This document shows, piece by piece, positions 1 to 5,235 of a stretch of DNA of 8,473 nucleotides. Each line of letters begins with the position of its first letter. Position 1 is the first letter of the stretch. The position numbers and the translations under genes are program-made. This stretch comes from Candidatus Omnitrophota bacterium. Its GTDB lineage: Bacteria; Omnitrophota; Gorgyraeia; Gygaellales; Profunditerraquicolaceae. The stretch spans positions 1-8,473 of the forward strand of contig JAQUON010000062.1 of NCBI GenBank assembly GCA_028717045.1. Direction: 5' to 3'. Below the pieces are notes generated by a model. The model had not been told where the DNA came from and searched no databases. It worked only from the letters and a program-made list of their open reading frames with translations.

Positions 1-1
1 T

Positions 2-487
2 TTTTCTTTTGATATTGTTTCTGAGGTTGATCTGCAGGAGATGGATAATGCGGTAAATCAGGCGACCAAAGAGCTGGCCCAACGCTATGATTTTAAGGAC
101 AGCAAGTCCTCTATTGCCTTTGACCGCAAAGAAAAAAAGATCACCCTGATCGCGGATAATGACTTTAAATTGCGCGCCCTGACCGATATCCTGGCTACCC
201 GCATGGCCAAACGGGGCATCTCGCTTAAGTCCCTTAAATTCAACGACCCTGAAAAGGCCTTTGGAGGGTATCTGCGTCAGGTAGTGGATATATGCATGGG
301 TATCGACAAGGAAAAGGCAAAAGACCTCATCTCGATCATTAAGAAGCTCGGCTTAAAAGTGCAGACCCAGATCGAGGGCGAGAAGATCAAGGTCAGTTCT
401 CCCAAGAAAGATGAGCTGCAGGCGGTTATCGTGCACCTGAAGGGCCTGAATTATTCCATACCGCTTAGTTTCTGCAATTATCGCTGA
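2..487 (+). CDS. yajQ: YajQ-family nucleotide-binding protein (5' end just outside window)
   Basis: The open frame runs in from the window edge and gives 161 residues beginning FSFDIVSEVDLQEM. Family members start MPSFDIVSEVD and are about 163 residues long, so only one to three residues are missing; the ATG at 41 is internal, not the start. Visible family marks are the N-terminal FDIVSEVD, QRYDFKDS around residue 30, the central KRGI/SLK stretch, and a C-terminal end of the form IPLSFCNYR (family: IPLQF.N.R). YajQ proteins are small cytoplasmic proteins with two ferredoxin-like domains. Homologues in Xanthomonas and Pseudomonas bind cyclic-di-GMP, and binding of RNA or tRNA has been reported for others; which ligand applies here cannot be seen. 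No clear terminator follows. The next promoter starts 40 bases downstream, so the gene is not co-transcribed by design with the cold-shock gene. Confidence 0.93.
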   Translation, partial: FSFDIVSEVDLQEMDNAVNQATKELAQRYDFKDSKSSIAFDRKEKKITLIADNDFKLRALTDILATRMAKRGISLKSLKFNDPEKAFGGYLRQVVDICMGIDKEKAKDLISIIKKLGLKVQTQIEGEKIKVSSPKKDELQAVIVHLKGLNYSIPLSFCNYR

Positions 488-527
488 AGCCGGGGATGCG
501 CGGTCCTTTTGATATCCATGATATTCA

Positions 528-555
528 TTGACAAAGCGTAGAATAGTGGTATACT
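528..555 (+). promoter_or_regulatory. Sigma70-type promoter of the cold-shock gene
   Basis: TTGACA at 528-533 and TATACT at 550-555 are separated by 16 bases. Transcription would begin near 562, giving a leader of about 164 bases before the csp ATG at 726. That length is close to the roughly 160-base leader of E. coli cspA, which is structured and temperature-responsive. Confidence 0.8.
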
Positions 556-584
556 AAAAAACAGTAAAAGTTTAGAAGTCTTAG

Positions 585-619
585 CCGTAAGGGAAGATCT
601 CTGACCTTGCGGTTTTTTT
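585..619 (+). terminator. Intrinsic terminator inside the csp leader (possible attenuator)
   Basis: CCGTAAGG (585-592) pairs with CCTTGCGG (605-612) through 8 base pairs including one G-U. The loop is 12 bases and seven T follow at 613-619. It lies about 25 bases after the predicted start site and 107 bases before the csp start codon. It could therefore end transcription early as a roughly 58-base RNA, or act as an attenuator. It could also stop read-through from yajQ. Cold-shock proteins of the CspA/CspE type are known to melt such hairpins and act as antiterminators, so autogenous control is possible (inference). Confidence 0.6.
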
Positions 620-635
620 ATTTGTCATTGTTTGC

Positions 636-706
636 CGCGTTAGAAATCTCAAAACGTGCAGGTAAAGTAAATGATAAAGATTTCTAACACGATTTACTAA
701 TTTGAG
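636..706 (+). promoter_or_regulatory. Alternative-pairing leader segment upstream of the csp ribosome binding site
   Basis: An 11-base perfect inverted repeat, GTTAGAAATCT (639-649) with AGATTTCTAAC (678-688), extends by two pairs beyond one mismatch (636-637 with 690-691). A competing set pairs CTCAAA (648-653) with TTTGAG (701-706) and AGTAAAT (666-672) with ATTTACT (692-698). The second set reaches to within two bases of the AAAAGGAGG ribosome binding site at 708-716. The two folds use overlapping bases and cannot fully coexist, which is the arrangement expected of an RNA thermoswitch. The pairing is seen directly; the function is inferred. Confidence 0.5.
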
Positions 707-725
707 GAAAAGGAGGTTGCACACA

Positions 726-926
726 ATGGCACAGGGAATCGTGAAATGGTTCAATGACCAGAAGGGATATGGATTTATCACTCCGGAAAACGGCAAGGAT
801 GTTTTTGTACATCACTCCTCAATCCAGGGCGAAGGATTCAAATCCTTAGCTGAAGGCCAGAAGGTCGAGTTCAATATCGAACAAGGATCCAAAGGCGAAC
901 AGGCTACGAACGTAGTCAAGCTGTAA
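726..926 (+). CDS. csp: CspA-family cold-shock protein
   Basis: This is a 66-residue single cold-shock domain protein, the usual length for the family. It binds single-stranded RNA and DNA in the cytoplasm as a five-stranded beta-barrel. The start is the ATG at 726, nine bases after the ribosome binding site AAAAGGAGG (708-716); an upstream in-frame codon at 702 would put that site inside the gene and is rejected. Motif RNP1 is seen as KGYGFITP (about residues 16-23) and RNP2 as VFVHHSSI (about 30-37), with the typical opening GIVKWFN and closing ATNVVKL. The gene has its own promoter, a long structured leader and a strong terminator, so it is probably monocistronic. The name shows only family membership; cold induction is not proven by the sequence. 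Confidence 0.97.
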   Translation: MAQGIVKWFNDQKGYGFITPENGKDVFVHHSSIQGEGFKSLAEGQKVEFNIEQGSKGEQATNVVKL

Positions 927-944
927 TCGCAGGCTAGAAAAAGG

Positions 945-975
945 CCCGGCACCCTTTTGGTGCCGGGTCTTTTTA
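945..975 (+). terminator. Intrinsic terminator of csp
   Basis: CCCGGCACC (945-953) pairs perfectly with GGTGCCGGG (959-967) around a 5-base loop CTTTT, and is followed by TCTTTTTAT. The hairpin starts 18 bases past the csp stop codon. Confidence 0.93.
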
Positions 976-976
976 T

Positions 977-1079
977 CAAAATAGCATGCAAAGCCGAAGT
1001 TATCTTTTGAGTTCACGTTACGCAAAGGTGTGGCTATCTTCGGCAGCATTGGAGCCGGGGATTTTTGAGCGGGTAGACA
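977..1079 (+). other. Possible structured leader of the zinc-ribbon gene
   Basis: GCCGAAG (993-999) pairs with CTTCGGC (1038-1044) around a 38-base interior. A competing pairing CGGC (1041-1044) with GCCG (1054-1057) would break it. No good promoter was found between the csp terminator and the gene at 1094, so the gene may depend on csp read-through or an atypical promoter. The interior contains ACGCAAAG (1020-1027), a string also found in cyclic-di-GMP-I riboswitches, but the rest of that fold is not recognisable. No known RNA family is assigned. Confidence 0.25.
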
Positions 1080-1093
1080 AAAGGAGGAATATA

Positions 1094-1237
1094 ATGAACA
1101 GCTGTAAGCGATGCGGGAATAAGCTCCAGCATAATTATTTGGTAGAGTTTTTTAAAAAGACAAAGGAAAAAGTGGAAAGAACGATCGTGTGCCTGAAATG
1201 CAGGGACATTTTGAAGAAGAAAGAAGAAGCGGTATAA
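1094..1237 (+). CDS. Small CxxC...CxxC zinc-ribbon protein, 47 residues
   Basis: The start is the ATG at 1094, six bases after AAAAGGAGG (1079-1087); longer in-frame starts upstream lack a ribosome binding site. The 47-residue product has CKRC at residues 4-7 and CLKC at 33-36, two paired-cysteine knuckles expected to hold one zinc ion. Between and after them lie lysine-rich stretches (FFKKTKEKVER, ILKKKEEAV), so it may touch nucleic acid. The stop codon sits inside a TATAAT-like string (1233-1238). I do not recognise a named family. Its place between a cold-shock gene and other small basic or zinc proteins suggests a role in RNA or ribosome metabolism, but that is only context. Confidence 0.78.
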   Translation: MNSCKRCGNKLQHNYLVEFFKKTKEKVERTIVCLKCRDILKKKEEAV

Positions 1238-1306
1238 TATGCCAGAGGCGATTTATTGCGTATGTCCGGGCCAAGAGGGGCTAGCTCTTTTAAACCCAAA
1301 ATATTC

Positions 1307-1335
1307 TTGATATAGCAAGGTATTGTGTATATAAT
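1307..1335 (+). promoter_or_regulatory. Sigma70-type promoter for the lysine-rich small gene
   Basis: TTGATA (1307-1312) and TATAAT (1330-1335) are 17 bases apart, a near-consensus arrangement. The start site would be about 1342, leaving a leader of about 74 bases before the ATG at 1416. The rest of the 178-base gap (1238-1415) holds no supported gene. A second promoter-like pair, TTGAAG (1211-1216) and TATAAT (1233-1238) with 16 bases between, overlaps the end of the previous gene and is less certain. Confidence 0.75.
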
Positions 1336-1415
1336 TAATCTTATAGAGCAAGATTTGAAGTAAAATTGTGTTGCAGAGTGTTGCTACGCAGGATGGGCAA
1401 GGATAAAAGGAGAAT

Positions 1416-1580
1416 ATGTTGGCCAGAAATAATTATTCATTCAACAAGTACCAGAGAGAAATAGCCAAGAAGAAGAAGGCAGAGGAAAAGAGGCAGAGGA
1501 AGCTTGAGAAAAAGACGATGGCAGCAGAGGCTGCGCCTGCGCCACAGCAGGCACCTGATGACCAGGTTGCCTTAGAATAA
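1416..1580 (+). CDS. Small lysine-rich basic protein, 54 residues
   Basis: This gene is easy to miss because it is short. The ATG at 1416 follows AAAAGGAGA (1405-1413), and the frame runs to a TAA at 1578-1580. The product starts MLARNNYSFNKYQREIAKKKK and has a highly charged helical middle (residues 14-34, with KKKKAEEKRQRKLEKK at 18-33). It ends in an alanine, proline and glutamine-rich acidic tail (AAPAPQQAPDDQ). Similar short proteins with an N-terminal NNYSF.K.QKE.AKKKK.EEKR.RK pattern are, from memory, common hypothetical proteins in Deltaproteobacteria near cold-shock genes; no function is established. A good promoter lies upstream and a second promoter begins just after the stop. An RNA-binding or ribosome-associated role is plausible but unproven. 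Confidence 0.8.
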   Translation: MLARNNYSFNKYQREIAKKKKAEEKRQRKLEKKTMAAEAAPAPQQAPDDQVALE

Positions 1581-1588
1581 AGAAATGC

Positions 1589-1616
1589 TTGCAATCTTTT
1601 CTAAAAGCCCTATAAT
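1589..1616 (+). promoter_or_regulatory. Sigma70-type promoter for the repeat leader and CxxC gene
   Basis: TTGCAA (1589-1594) and TATAAT (1611-1616) are 16 bases apart. The predicted start site, about 1623, lies directly before the tandem hairpin repeats. The repeats would therefore form most of the roughly 137-base leader of the gene at 1760. Confidence 0.72.
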
Positions 1617-1639
1617 CACAACTCAAGGATAGATACCAA

Positions 1640-1738
1640 GGTGTTGTGCTGGAATGTACACCCGACGCAGATCGGTATTGCGTCGGTGTTGTGCTGGGAC
1701 GTACACCCGACGCAGATCGGTATTGCGTCGGTGTTGTC
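1640..1738 (+). repeat. Tandem 45-base hairpin repeat, array 1
   Basis: A 45-base unit is repeated in tandem a little over two times. The core of each copy is a hairpin with left arm ACACCCGACGCA (1658-1669 and 1703-1714) and right arm TGCGTCGGTGT (1679-1689 and 1724-1734). This gives 8 plus 3 base pairs with one bulged C and a 9-base loop GATCGGTAT. GTAC overlaps the foot of each stem. The segment between the hairpins (GGTGTTGTGCTGG) also precedes the first copy at 1640-1652. The same hairpin recurs at 8291-8373. The bulged stem and leading GTAY resemble REP elements, but all copies are in direct orientation. Confidence 0.9.
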
Positions 1739-1749
1739 TTAGTAGACAA
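1734..1749 (+). promoter_or_regulatory. Short hairpin touching the ribosome binding site of the CxxC gene
   Basis: TTGTCT (1734-1739) pairs with AGACAA (1744-1749) around the loop TAGT. Its 3' arm overlaps the first bases of the ribosome binding site AAAGGAGG (1748-1755). It directly follows the last repeat hairpin and could link folding of the leader to translation start (inference). Confidence 0.45.
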
Positions 1750-1759
1750 AGGAGGAAGC

Positions 1760-1918
1760 ATGGGGTACCAGGGTGGTGGGTTCGGCGGTCCGCGGGAAAT
1801 GCACAAGGCAATTTGCTCGGAATGCAAAAAAGAATGCGAAGTTCCGTTTAAGCCCAGAGACGATCGTCCGATATACTGCAAGGAATGTTATTCAAAGCGC
1901 AAGAACGAAGGCCGTTAA
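1760..1918 (+). CDS. CxxC-x17-CxxC zinc-ribbon protein, 52 residues
   Basis: The start is the ATG at 1760, four bases after AAAGGAGG (1748-1755). Frames starting upstream would translate the repeat array and are rejected. The protein has a glycine-rich opening (MGYQGGGFGGPREMHKA), then CSEC at residues 19-22 and CKEC at 40-43 with exactly 17 residues between. This matches the CxxC-x17-CxxC small zinc-ribbon family. The stretch ECEVPFKPRDDRPIYC is the typical middle, and a further Cys sits at 26. It ends in a basic tail (YSKRKNEGR). The family is abundant in anaerobes and candidate phyla; its function is unknown, with nucleic-acid binding usually supposed. It has its own promoter, a repeat-filled leader and a strong terminator, so it looks like a separately controlled single-gene unit. 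Confidence 0.9.
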   Translation: MGYQGGGFGGPREMHKAICSECKKECEVPFKPRDDRPIYCKECYSKRKNEGR

Positions 1919-1961
1919 TTGTAGCAGGGTAGTAATAAACACGGTATAGTTCATAAGCCTA

Positions 1962-1998
1962 AAAACCGCAAGGACAGGGTGCGTGGCCTTGCGGTTTT
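1962..1998 (+). terminator. Intrinsic terminator of the CxxC gene
   Basis: AAAACCGCAAGG (1962-1973) pairs perfectly with CCTTGCGGTTTT (1987-1998) around a 13-base loop, followed by CTCTTTT. The right arm CCTTGCGGTTTT is identical to that of the csp leader hairpin (605-616). Confidence 0.92.
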
Positions 1999-2061
1999 CT
2001 CTTTTACATTGCCTCTTTGAGCACGAAGTTCTATTGAAAGTCGTTAAAAAAGGCAATTGTA

Positions 2062-2070
2062 TGGTATAAT
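2062..2070 (+). promoter_or_regulatory. Extended -10 promoter of the helicase gene
   Basis: TGGTATAAT at 2062-2070 is a perfect extended -10 element (TGn followed by TATAAT). The -35 region is weak (GTTAAA at 2043-2048, 16 bases away). The start site is expected near 2077, giving a leader of about 49 bases before the ATG at 2126. Confidence 0.7.
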
Positions 2071-2125
2071 ACTATATCGTAAAAACAAGGCATAAGGTTT
2101 CTACGAAAGTATAGGATAAGTCATT

Positions 2126-3379
2126 ATGATGCAAAAACCGGTTTTTACAGGCAATAATCTGCCGCAGCGCCATCAGGCCGAGCAGGGTTTTTATGGGTTG
2201 GGTATTGCGCCGAAGATCCTGGATATCCTTGCGCGTATCAAATTCAAGGTGCCGACTCCGATTCAGCTTAAGGCAATCCCGCTTGCGATTGAAGGTAAGG
2301 ATGTCATTGGCATTGCGCAAACCGGCACCGGTAAAACCCATGCGTTTGCCATTCCCATGGTGCAGCGCCTTGCAAGGATGCAGGGGGTTGGCTTGGTGCT
2401 TGCGCCTACGCGCGAGCTTGCGCTTCAGATCGACGAGGCGTTCCGCGGCCTGACCCCTTCGTTCGGGATGAAAACCGCCTGCCTTATCGGCGGCGCGCCT
2501 ATGGAAGGGCAGATACAGGCGCTTGACAAGAACCCTCGCATCGTGATTGCTACCCCCGGAAGGTTACTTGACCATATAAGCCGCTGGAAATTTCTACCTG
2601 AAGAAGTATCGATGTTTGTGCTCGATGAGGCTGACCGTATGCTGGATATGGGGTTTGCCCCCCAGATTACAAAAATCATTCATGCCCTTCCAAAAAACAG
2701 GCAGACCATGCTGTTTTCGGCAACTATCCCCAAAGAGATTATGGAGATTGCTGCCAAGCATATGAAGCTGCCGGTTTCTGTTGAGATCGCGCCTTCAGGG
2801 ACTACGGCAGAACACGTGACACAGGAGTTATTCATCGTCAAACGAGAAGCCAAGCCGAGGCTGTTGAGTAAATTACTGGCGCAATATCACGGCTCGGTGC
2901 TTTTGTTCTCCCGCACCAAGCATAATGCGCGCAAGATCATGCTTTCAATCCGCAACATGGGGTATAGCGCTGCAGAGATGCATTCTAACCGCAGCCTGGC
3001 CCAGCGCCGCGAAGCGCTTGATGGGTTTAAGTCAGGCAGGTATAAAGTGCTTGTGGCAACCGATATTGCCGCAAGGGGCATTGATGTAACCGGCATAGAG
3101 CTGGTGGTTAATTACGACCTTCCGGAAGACGCGGAAAATTATGTGCACCGCATCGGACGGACTGCGAGGGCAGGCCATAAGGGCCATGCGATTTCATTTG
3201 CGACACCCGACCAGCGTAGTGACGTAAAGGACATCGAAAAGATCATCAGGTCCACCTTGCCCTTATCGAAACACCCCGGAATTGCGCATGAAGAATTTGT
3301 GCAGCCCGGCCATGAAGCCCCCCGAAGGAACCCAAGGCACTTTCAAAGCCAAAGGCGGAATAAGTTCCGCCGCTTTTAA
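2126..3379 (+). CDS. DEAD-box ATP-dependent RNA helicase, RhlE-like
   Basis: This 417-residue protein unwinds RNA duplexes using ATP. The motifs are in order: Q motif PTPIQ (43-47), Walker A AQTGTGKT (64-71), motif Ia PTRELA (94-99), TPGRL (143-147), Walker B DEAD (167-170), SAT (198-200), ARGID (316-320) and HRIGRTARAG (341-350). The C-terminal 35 residues are short and basic (ending RRNKFRRF), as in RhlE-type enzymes. The extra domains of DeaD/CsdA or DbpA are absent. The start at ATG 2126 (or the adjacent ATG at 2129) has only a weak ribosome binding site, AGGATAA. The distance to csp and the separate promoter imply independent expression. Co-location of csp and a DEAD-box helicase fits a role in cold-time RNA remodelling or ribosome assembly, but this is inference. 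Confidence 0.96.
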   Translation: MMQKPVFTGNNLPQRHQAEQGFYGLGIAPKILDILARIKFKVPTPIQLKAIPLAIEGKDVIGIAQTGTGKTHAFAIPMVQRLARMQGVGLVLAPTRELALQIDEAFRGLTPSFGMKTACLIGGAPMEGQIQALDKNPRIVIATPGRLLDHISRWKFLPEEVSMFVLDEADRMLDMGFAPQITKIIHALPKNRQTMLFSATIPKEIMEIAAKHMKLPVSVEIAPSGTTAEHVTQELFIVKREAKPRLLSKLLAQYHGSVLLFSRTKHNARKIMLSIRNMGYSAAEMHSNRSLAQRREALDGFKSGRYKVLVATDIAARGIDVTGIELVVNYDLPEDAENYVHRIGRTARAGHKGHAISFATPDQRSDVKDIEKIIRSTLPLSKHPGIAHEEFVQPGHEAPRRNPRHFQSQRRNKFRRF

Positions 3380-3386
3380 GTTTTTT
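3354..3386 (+). terminator. Terminator overlapping the end of the helicase gene
   Basis: GGCGGAA (3354-3360) pairs perfectly with TTCCGCC (3365-3371) around the loop TAAG, followed by GCTTTTAAGTTTTTT. The hairpin lies within the last codons of the helicase, and its T-rich tail includes the stop codon (3377-3379). The two-part T tract makes it less certain than the other terminators here. Confidence 0.55.
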
Positions 3387-3425
3387 GAAAACCCTACATC
3401 CGCTATATCATAAAATAGTAATCTC

Positions 3426-3674
3426 ATGTCCTGGTCCCTTTATATAATCCAATGCTGTGACGGCACACTCTATACCGGCATTACCACGGATATCACCCGC
3501 CGCCTCAAAGAGCACAACTCAAAGAAAGGCGCTTTCTACACCCAGAACAAGACACCGGTTGCCCTTGTCTACCAGGAGCCTATGGAGAATCAATCCAGGG
3601 CGAGAAAGCGGGAAGCTGAAATCAAGAAATTGACCAGAAAGCAGAAGCTGGAGTTAGTAGGAATAGTATTGTAG
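3426..3674 (+). CDS. GIY-YIG domain single-domain endonuclease (YhbQ/UvrC-N type)
   Basis: This 82-residue protein is a complete stand-alone GIY-YIG domain. The family core is visible as LYII (residues 5-8) and LYTGIT (15-20), followed by the conserved arginine helix DITRRLKEHN (22-31). The metal-binding glutamate region is ARKREAEIKKL (59-69), where Glu64 is the probable catalytic residue. It ends at the usual domain boundary. Members such as YhbQ cleave DNA or are thought to act in repair; the substrate here is unknown. The ATG at 3426 has no clear ribosome binding site. A weak promoter-like pair (TTGAAA 3385-3390, TCATAA 3408-3413) lies upstream. The stop codon is two bases before the next start, so the next gene is translated in the same unit. 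Confidence 0.92.
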   Translation: MSWSLYIIQCCDGTLYTGITTDITRRLKEHNSKKGAFYTQNKTPVALVYQEPMENQSRARKREAEIKKLTRKQKLELVGIVL

Positions 3675-3676
3675 CG

Positions 3677-4486
3677 ATGGGTAAAAATATGTCTCTTTCA
3701 TTGTTTTTAGTAATATTCCTTGTTTCGGGTTTTCTGTTCTTGCGGTATTTCGAAAGCCACCTGGTTTTCTATCCTACCAAAGAAGTGCAGATTTTCCCCA
3801 AGGACCGCGGCCTGGATTTTGAGGACGTATTTTTTAAAACCAAAGATAATATTAGGCTGAACGCCTGGTTTATCCCTTCGCCCAAAGCGCGGCTTACCGT
3901 ACTCTTCTGTCATGGAAATGCCGGCAATATCAGCCATCGGCTTGAGAAGATACTCTTTTTACATGCGCTTGGCTGTAATGTATTCATGTTTGACTACCGC
4001 GGGTACGGGCTAAGCAAAGGCAGTCCTTCTGAAAAAGGCTTGTATCTTGATGCCAAAGCAGCGTATGACTATTTAATATCGCGCGGGATAAGGCCAAAGC
4101 AAATCATCGGCTACGGAGAGTCAATCGGAAGTGCTGCAATCATTGACCTTGCCTCAACTCAAACTATGGCAGCCTTGATTACTGAGGGCGCTTTTTCAAG
4201 CGGAAAAGATATGGCAAAGAATGCCTTTCCTTTTCTTCCTTACTGGCTATTCTCTTTACGGCTTGATTCCGAGCGCAAAATAAAATCCGTCAAAATCCCC
4301 AAGCTTTTCATACACAGTCTCAATGATGAGATAGTCCCTTTTGAAATGGGCAGGAAACTTTACAATGCTGCGCCGCAGCCAAAGGAGTTTCTACAGGTTC
4401 AGGGGGGCCACAATAGTTGTTTCTTTGATTCAGAAGATATCCTCAGGGAGAAAATGGCTGAATTCTTGAAGAGGGCGGCACAATGA
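3677..4486 (+). CDS. Membrane-anchored alpha/beta hydrolase (ABHD13/Bem46-like)
   Basis: The 269-residue protein begins with one hydrophobic segment (about residues 5-22, LSLFLVIFLVSGFLFL), likely a membrane anchor, then FESHLVFYP, a typical opening of this hydrolase group. The oxyanion strand is CHGNAGN (78-84). The nucleophile elbow is GYGESIGS with Ser149. The acid is probably Asp217 in HSLNDEIVP and the base His245 in GGHNS, so the catalytic triad looks complete. The length fits the family. The substrate is unknown; esterase or lipase activity is usually assumed. The start follows the previous stop by two bases, and a second possible start is the ATG at 3689. Its own stop overlaps the next start by four bases (ATGA), so the genes are translationally coupled. 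Confidence 0.9.
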   Translation: MGKNMSLSLFLVIFLVSGFLFLRYFESHLVFYPTKEVQIFPKDRGLDFEDVFFKTKDNIRLNAWFIPSPKARLTVLFCHGNAGNISHRLEKILFLHALGCNVFMFDYRGYGLSKGSPSEKGLYLDAKAAYDYLISRGIRPKQIIGYGESIGSAAIIDLASTQTMAALITEGAFSSGKDMAKNAFPFLPYWLFSLRLDSERKIKSVKIPKLFIHSLNDEIVPFEMGRKLYNAAPQPKEFLQVQGGHNSCFFDSEDILREKMAEFLKRAAQ

Positions 4487-5157
4487 GTGCATATTGTAAA
4501 ATCGCATACCTTATTATATTGATTATGTTGTTCACAGGCAGGGAGGGTGTTGCTATGGCAAAGACAAAAGAGCTCCAATTACCGCCGCCTAAAAGCAAAG
4601 GGGCGGTTTCCCTTGAAGAAGTGATTGCCAAAAGGCGTTCTCATAGGTCTTTCAACAACCAGGAATTATCCTTGGCCCAGATTAGCCAGTTGCTCTGGGC
4701 AGCGCAAGGCATTACGGAGAGAAAAGGCGGGCATAGCCTGCGTAACGCTCCTTCTGCAGGCGCGCTATACCCCATGGAAATTTATGCGCTCACCAAAGAC
4801 GGCCTGTATCATTATCTTCCACAGAGCCATACGCTAGAGGTATTAAGCGAGGGTGATTTACGGGGCAAGCTCTCCGGCGTAAGCCTAGGCCAGGCTTCAG
4901 TAAGCAACGCGCCTTTGGATATCGTTATCTGCGCCGTATATGAGCGGGTTACCTCTAAATACAGGGAGCGCGGGAACAGATACGTTGCGATTGAAGCGGG
5001 CCATATTGCCCAGAATATCCACTTGCAGGCAGTTGCCTTGGGCCTGGTTTCTGTTCCGGTGGGCGCGTTTAGCGATGAGGAAGTGCAAAAAGCCTTGAAT
5101 CTTCCCGCTGATTGCATACCTTTATATATTATTCCTGTCGGCTACCGCCAGTCTTAA
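4483..5157 (+). CDS. SagB-type nitroreductase-family FMN oxidoreductase
   Basis: This 224-residue protein belongs to the SagB/nitroreductase fold. The FMN-phosphate site is AKRRSHRSF (49-57), followed by LSLAQISQLLWAAQGIT (62-78) and the SagB-type marker APSAGALYPMEIY (89-101). The helix EAGHIAQNIHLQAVALGL (171-188) and the closing PVGY (218-221) complete the domain. Related enzymes include azoline dehydrogenases for thiazole or oxazole peptides, but no cyclodehydratase or precursor peptide is nearby, so it is better read as a stand-alone oxidoreductase. The first 25 residues are hydrophobic (KIAYLIILIMLF) and look like a signal or anchor, which would place it outside the cytoplasm. A shorter form from the ATG at 4555, preceded by GGGAGGG-like bases, would lack this. 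The ATG at 4483 overlaps the hydrolase stop. Confidence 0.9.
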   Translation: MSAYCKIAYLIILIMLFTGREGVAMAKTKELQLPPPKSKGAVSLEEVIAKRRSHRSFNNQELSLAQISQLLWAAQGITERKGGHSLRNAPSAGALYPMEIYALTKDGLYHYLPQSHTLEVLSEGDLRGKLSGVSLGQASVSNAPLDIVICAVYERVTSKYRERGNRYVAIEAGHIAQNIHLQAVALGLVSVPVGAFSDEEVQKALNLPADCIPLYIIPVGYRQS

Positions 5158-5184
5158 AATAATCCTGTGAGAGATTGCCTTTTT

Positions 5185-5209
5185 CTGCGTCTATTAGATA
5201 GACAGGCAG
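5185..5209 (+). other. Intergenic hairpin, possible weak terminator
   Basis: CTGCGTCTAT (5185-5194) pairs with ATAGAC (5198-5203) and GCAG (5206-5209), with a 2-base bulge and a 3-base loop. The following bases TAGTTTCTTG are only moderately T-rich. It lies 27 bases after the nitroreductase stop and could mark the end of that operon. Confidence 0.35.
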
Positions 5210-5235
5210 TAGTTTCTTGAGAACCTTCCCTTCCT

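Noticed and set aside
993..1060. Cyclic-di-GMP-I (GEMM) riboswitch
   Set aside because: Only ACGCAAAG matches. The preceding GCACAGGGCAAACC-type segment and the closing GGCCGGGTTGCC-type segment are missing.
1273..1291. Terminator AAGAG...CTCTTTT after the 47-residue gene
   Set aside because: The stem has only five pairs, mostly A-T, so it is too weak to call.
1239..1310. 23-codon reading frame starting MPEAIYCVCPGQ
   Set aside because: It has no clear ribosome binding site and no family match, and a promoter lies in its last codons, so it is probably chance.
1640..1738. CRISPR array
   Set aside because: The copies are contiguous and the segments between hairpins are themselves similar. 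There are only two full units and no varied spacers, and no cas genes are in view.
1441..1881. Antisense open frame of 146 codons
   Set aside because: It runs opposite two well-supported small genes and through the repeat array, and its peptide is low-complexity and repeat-derived.
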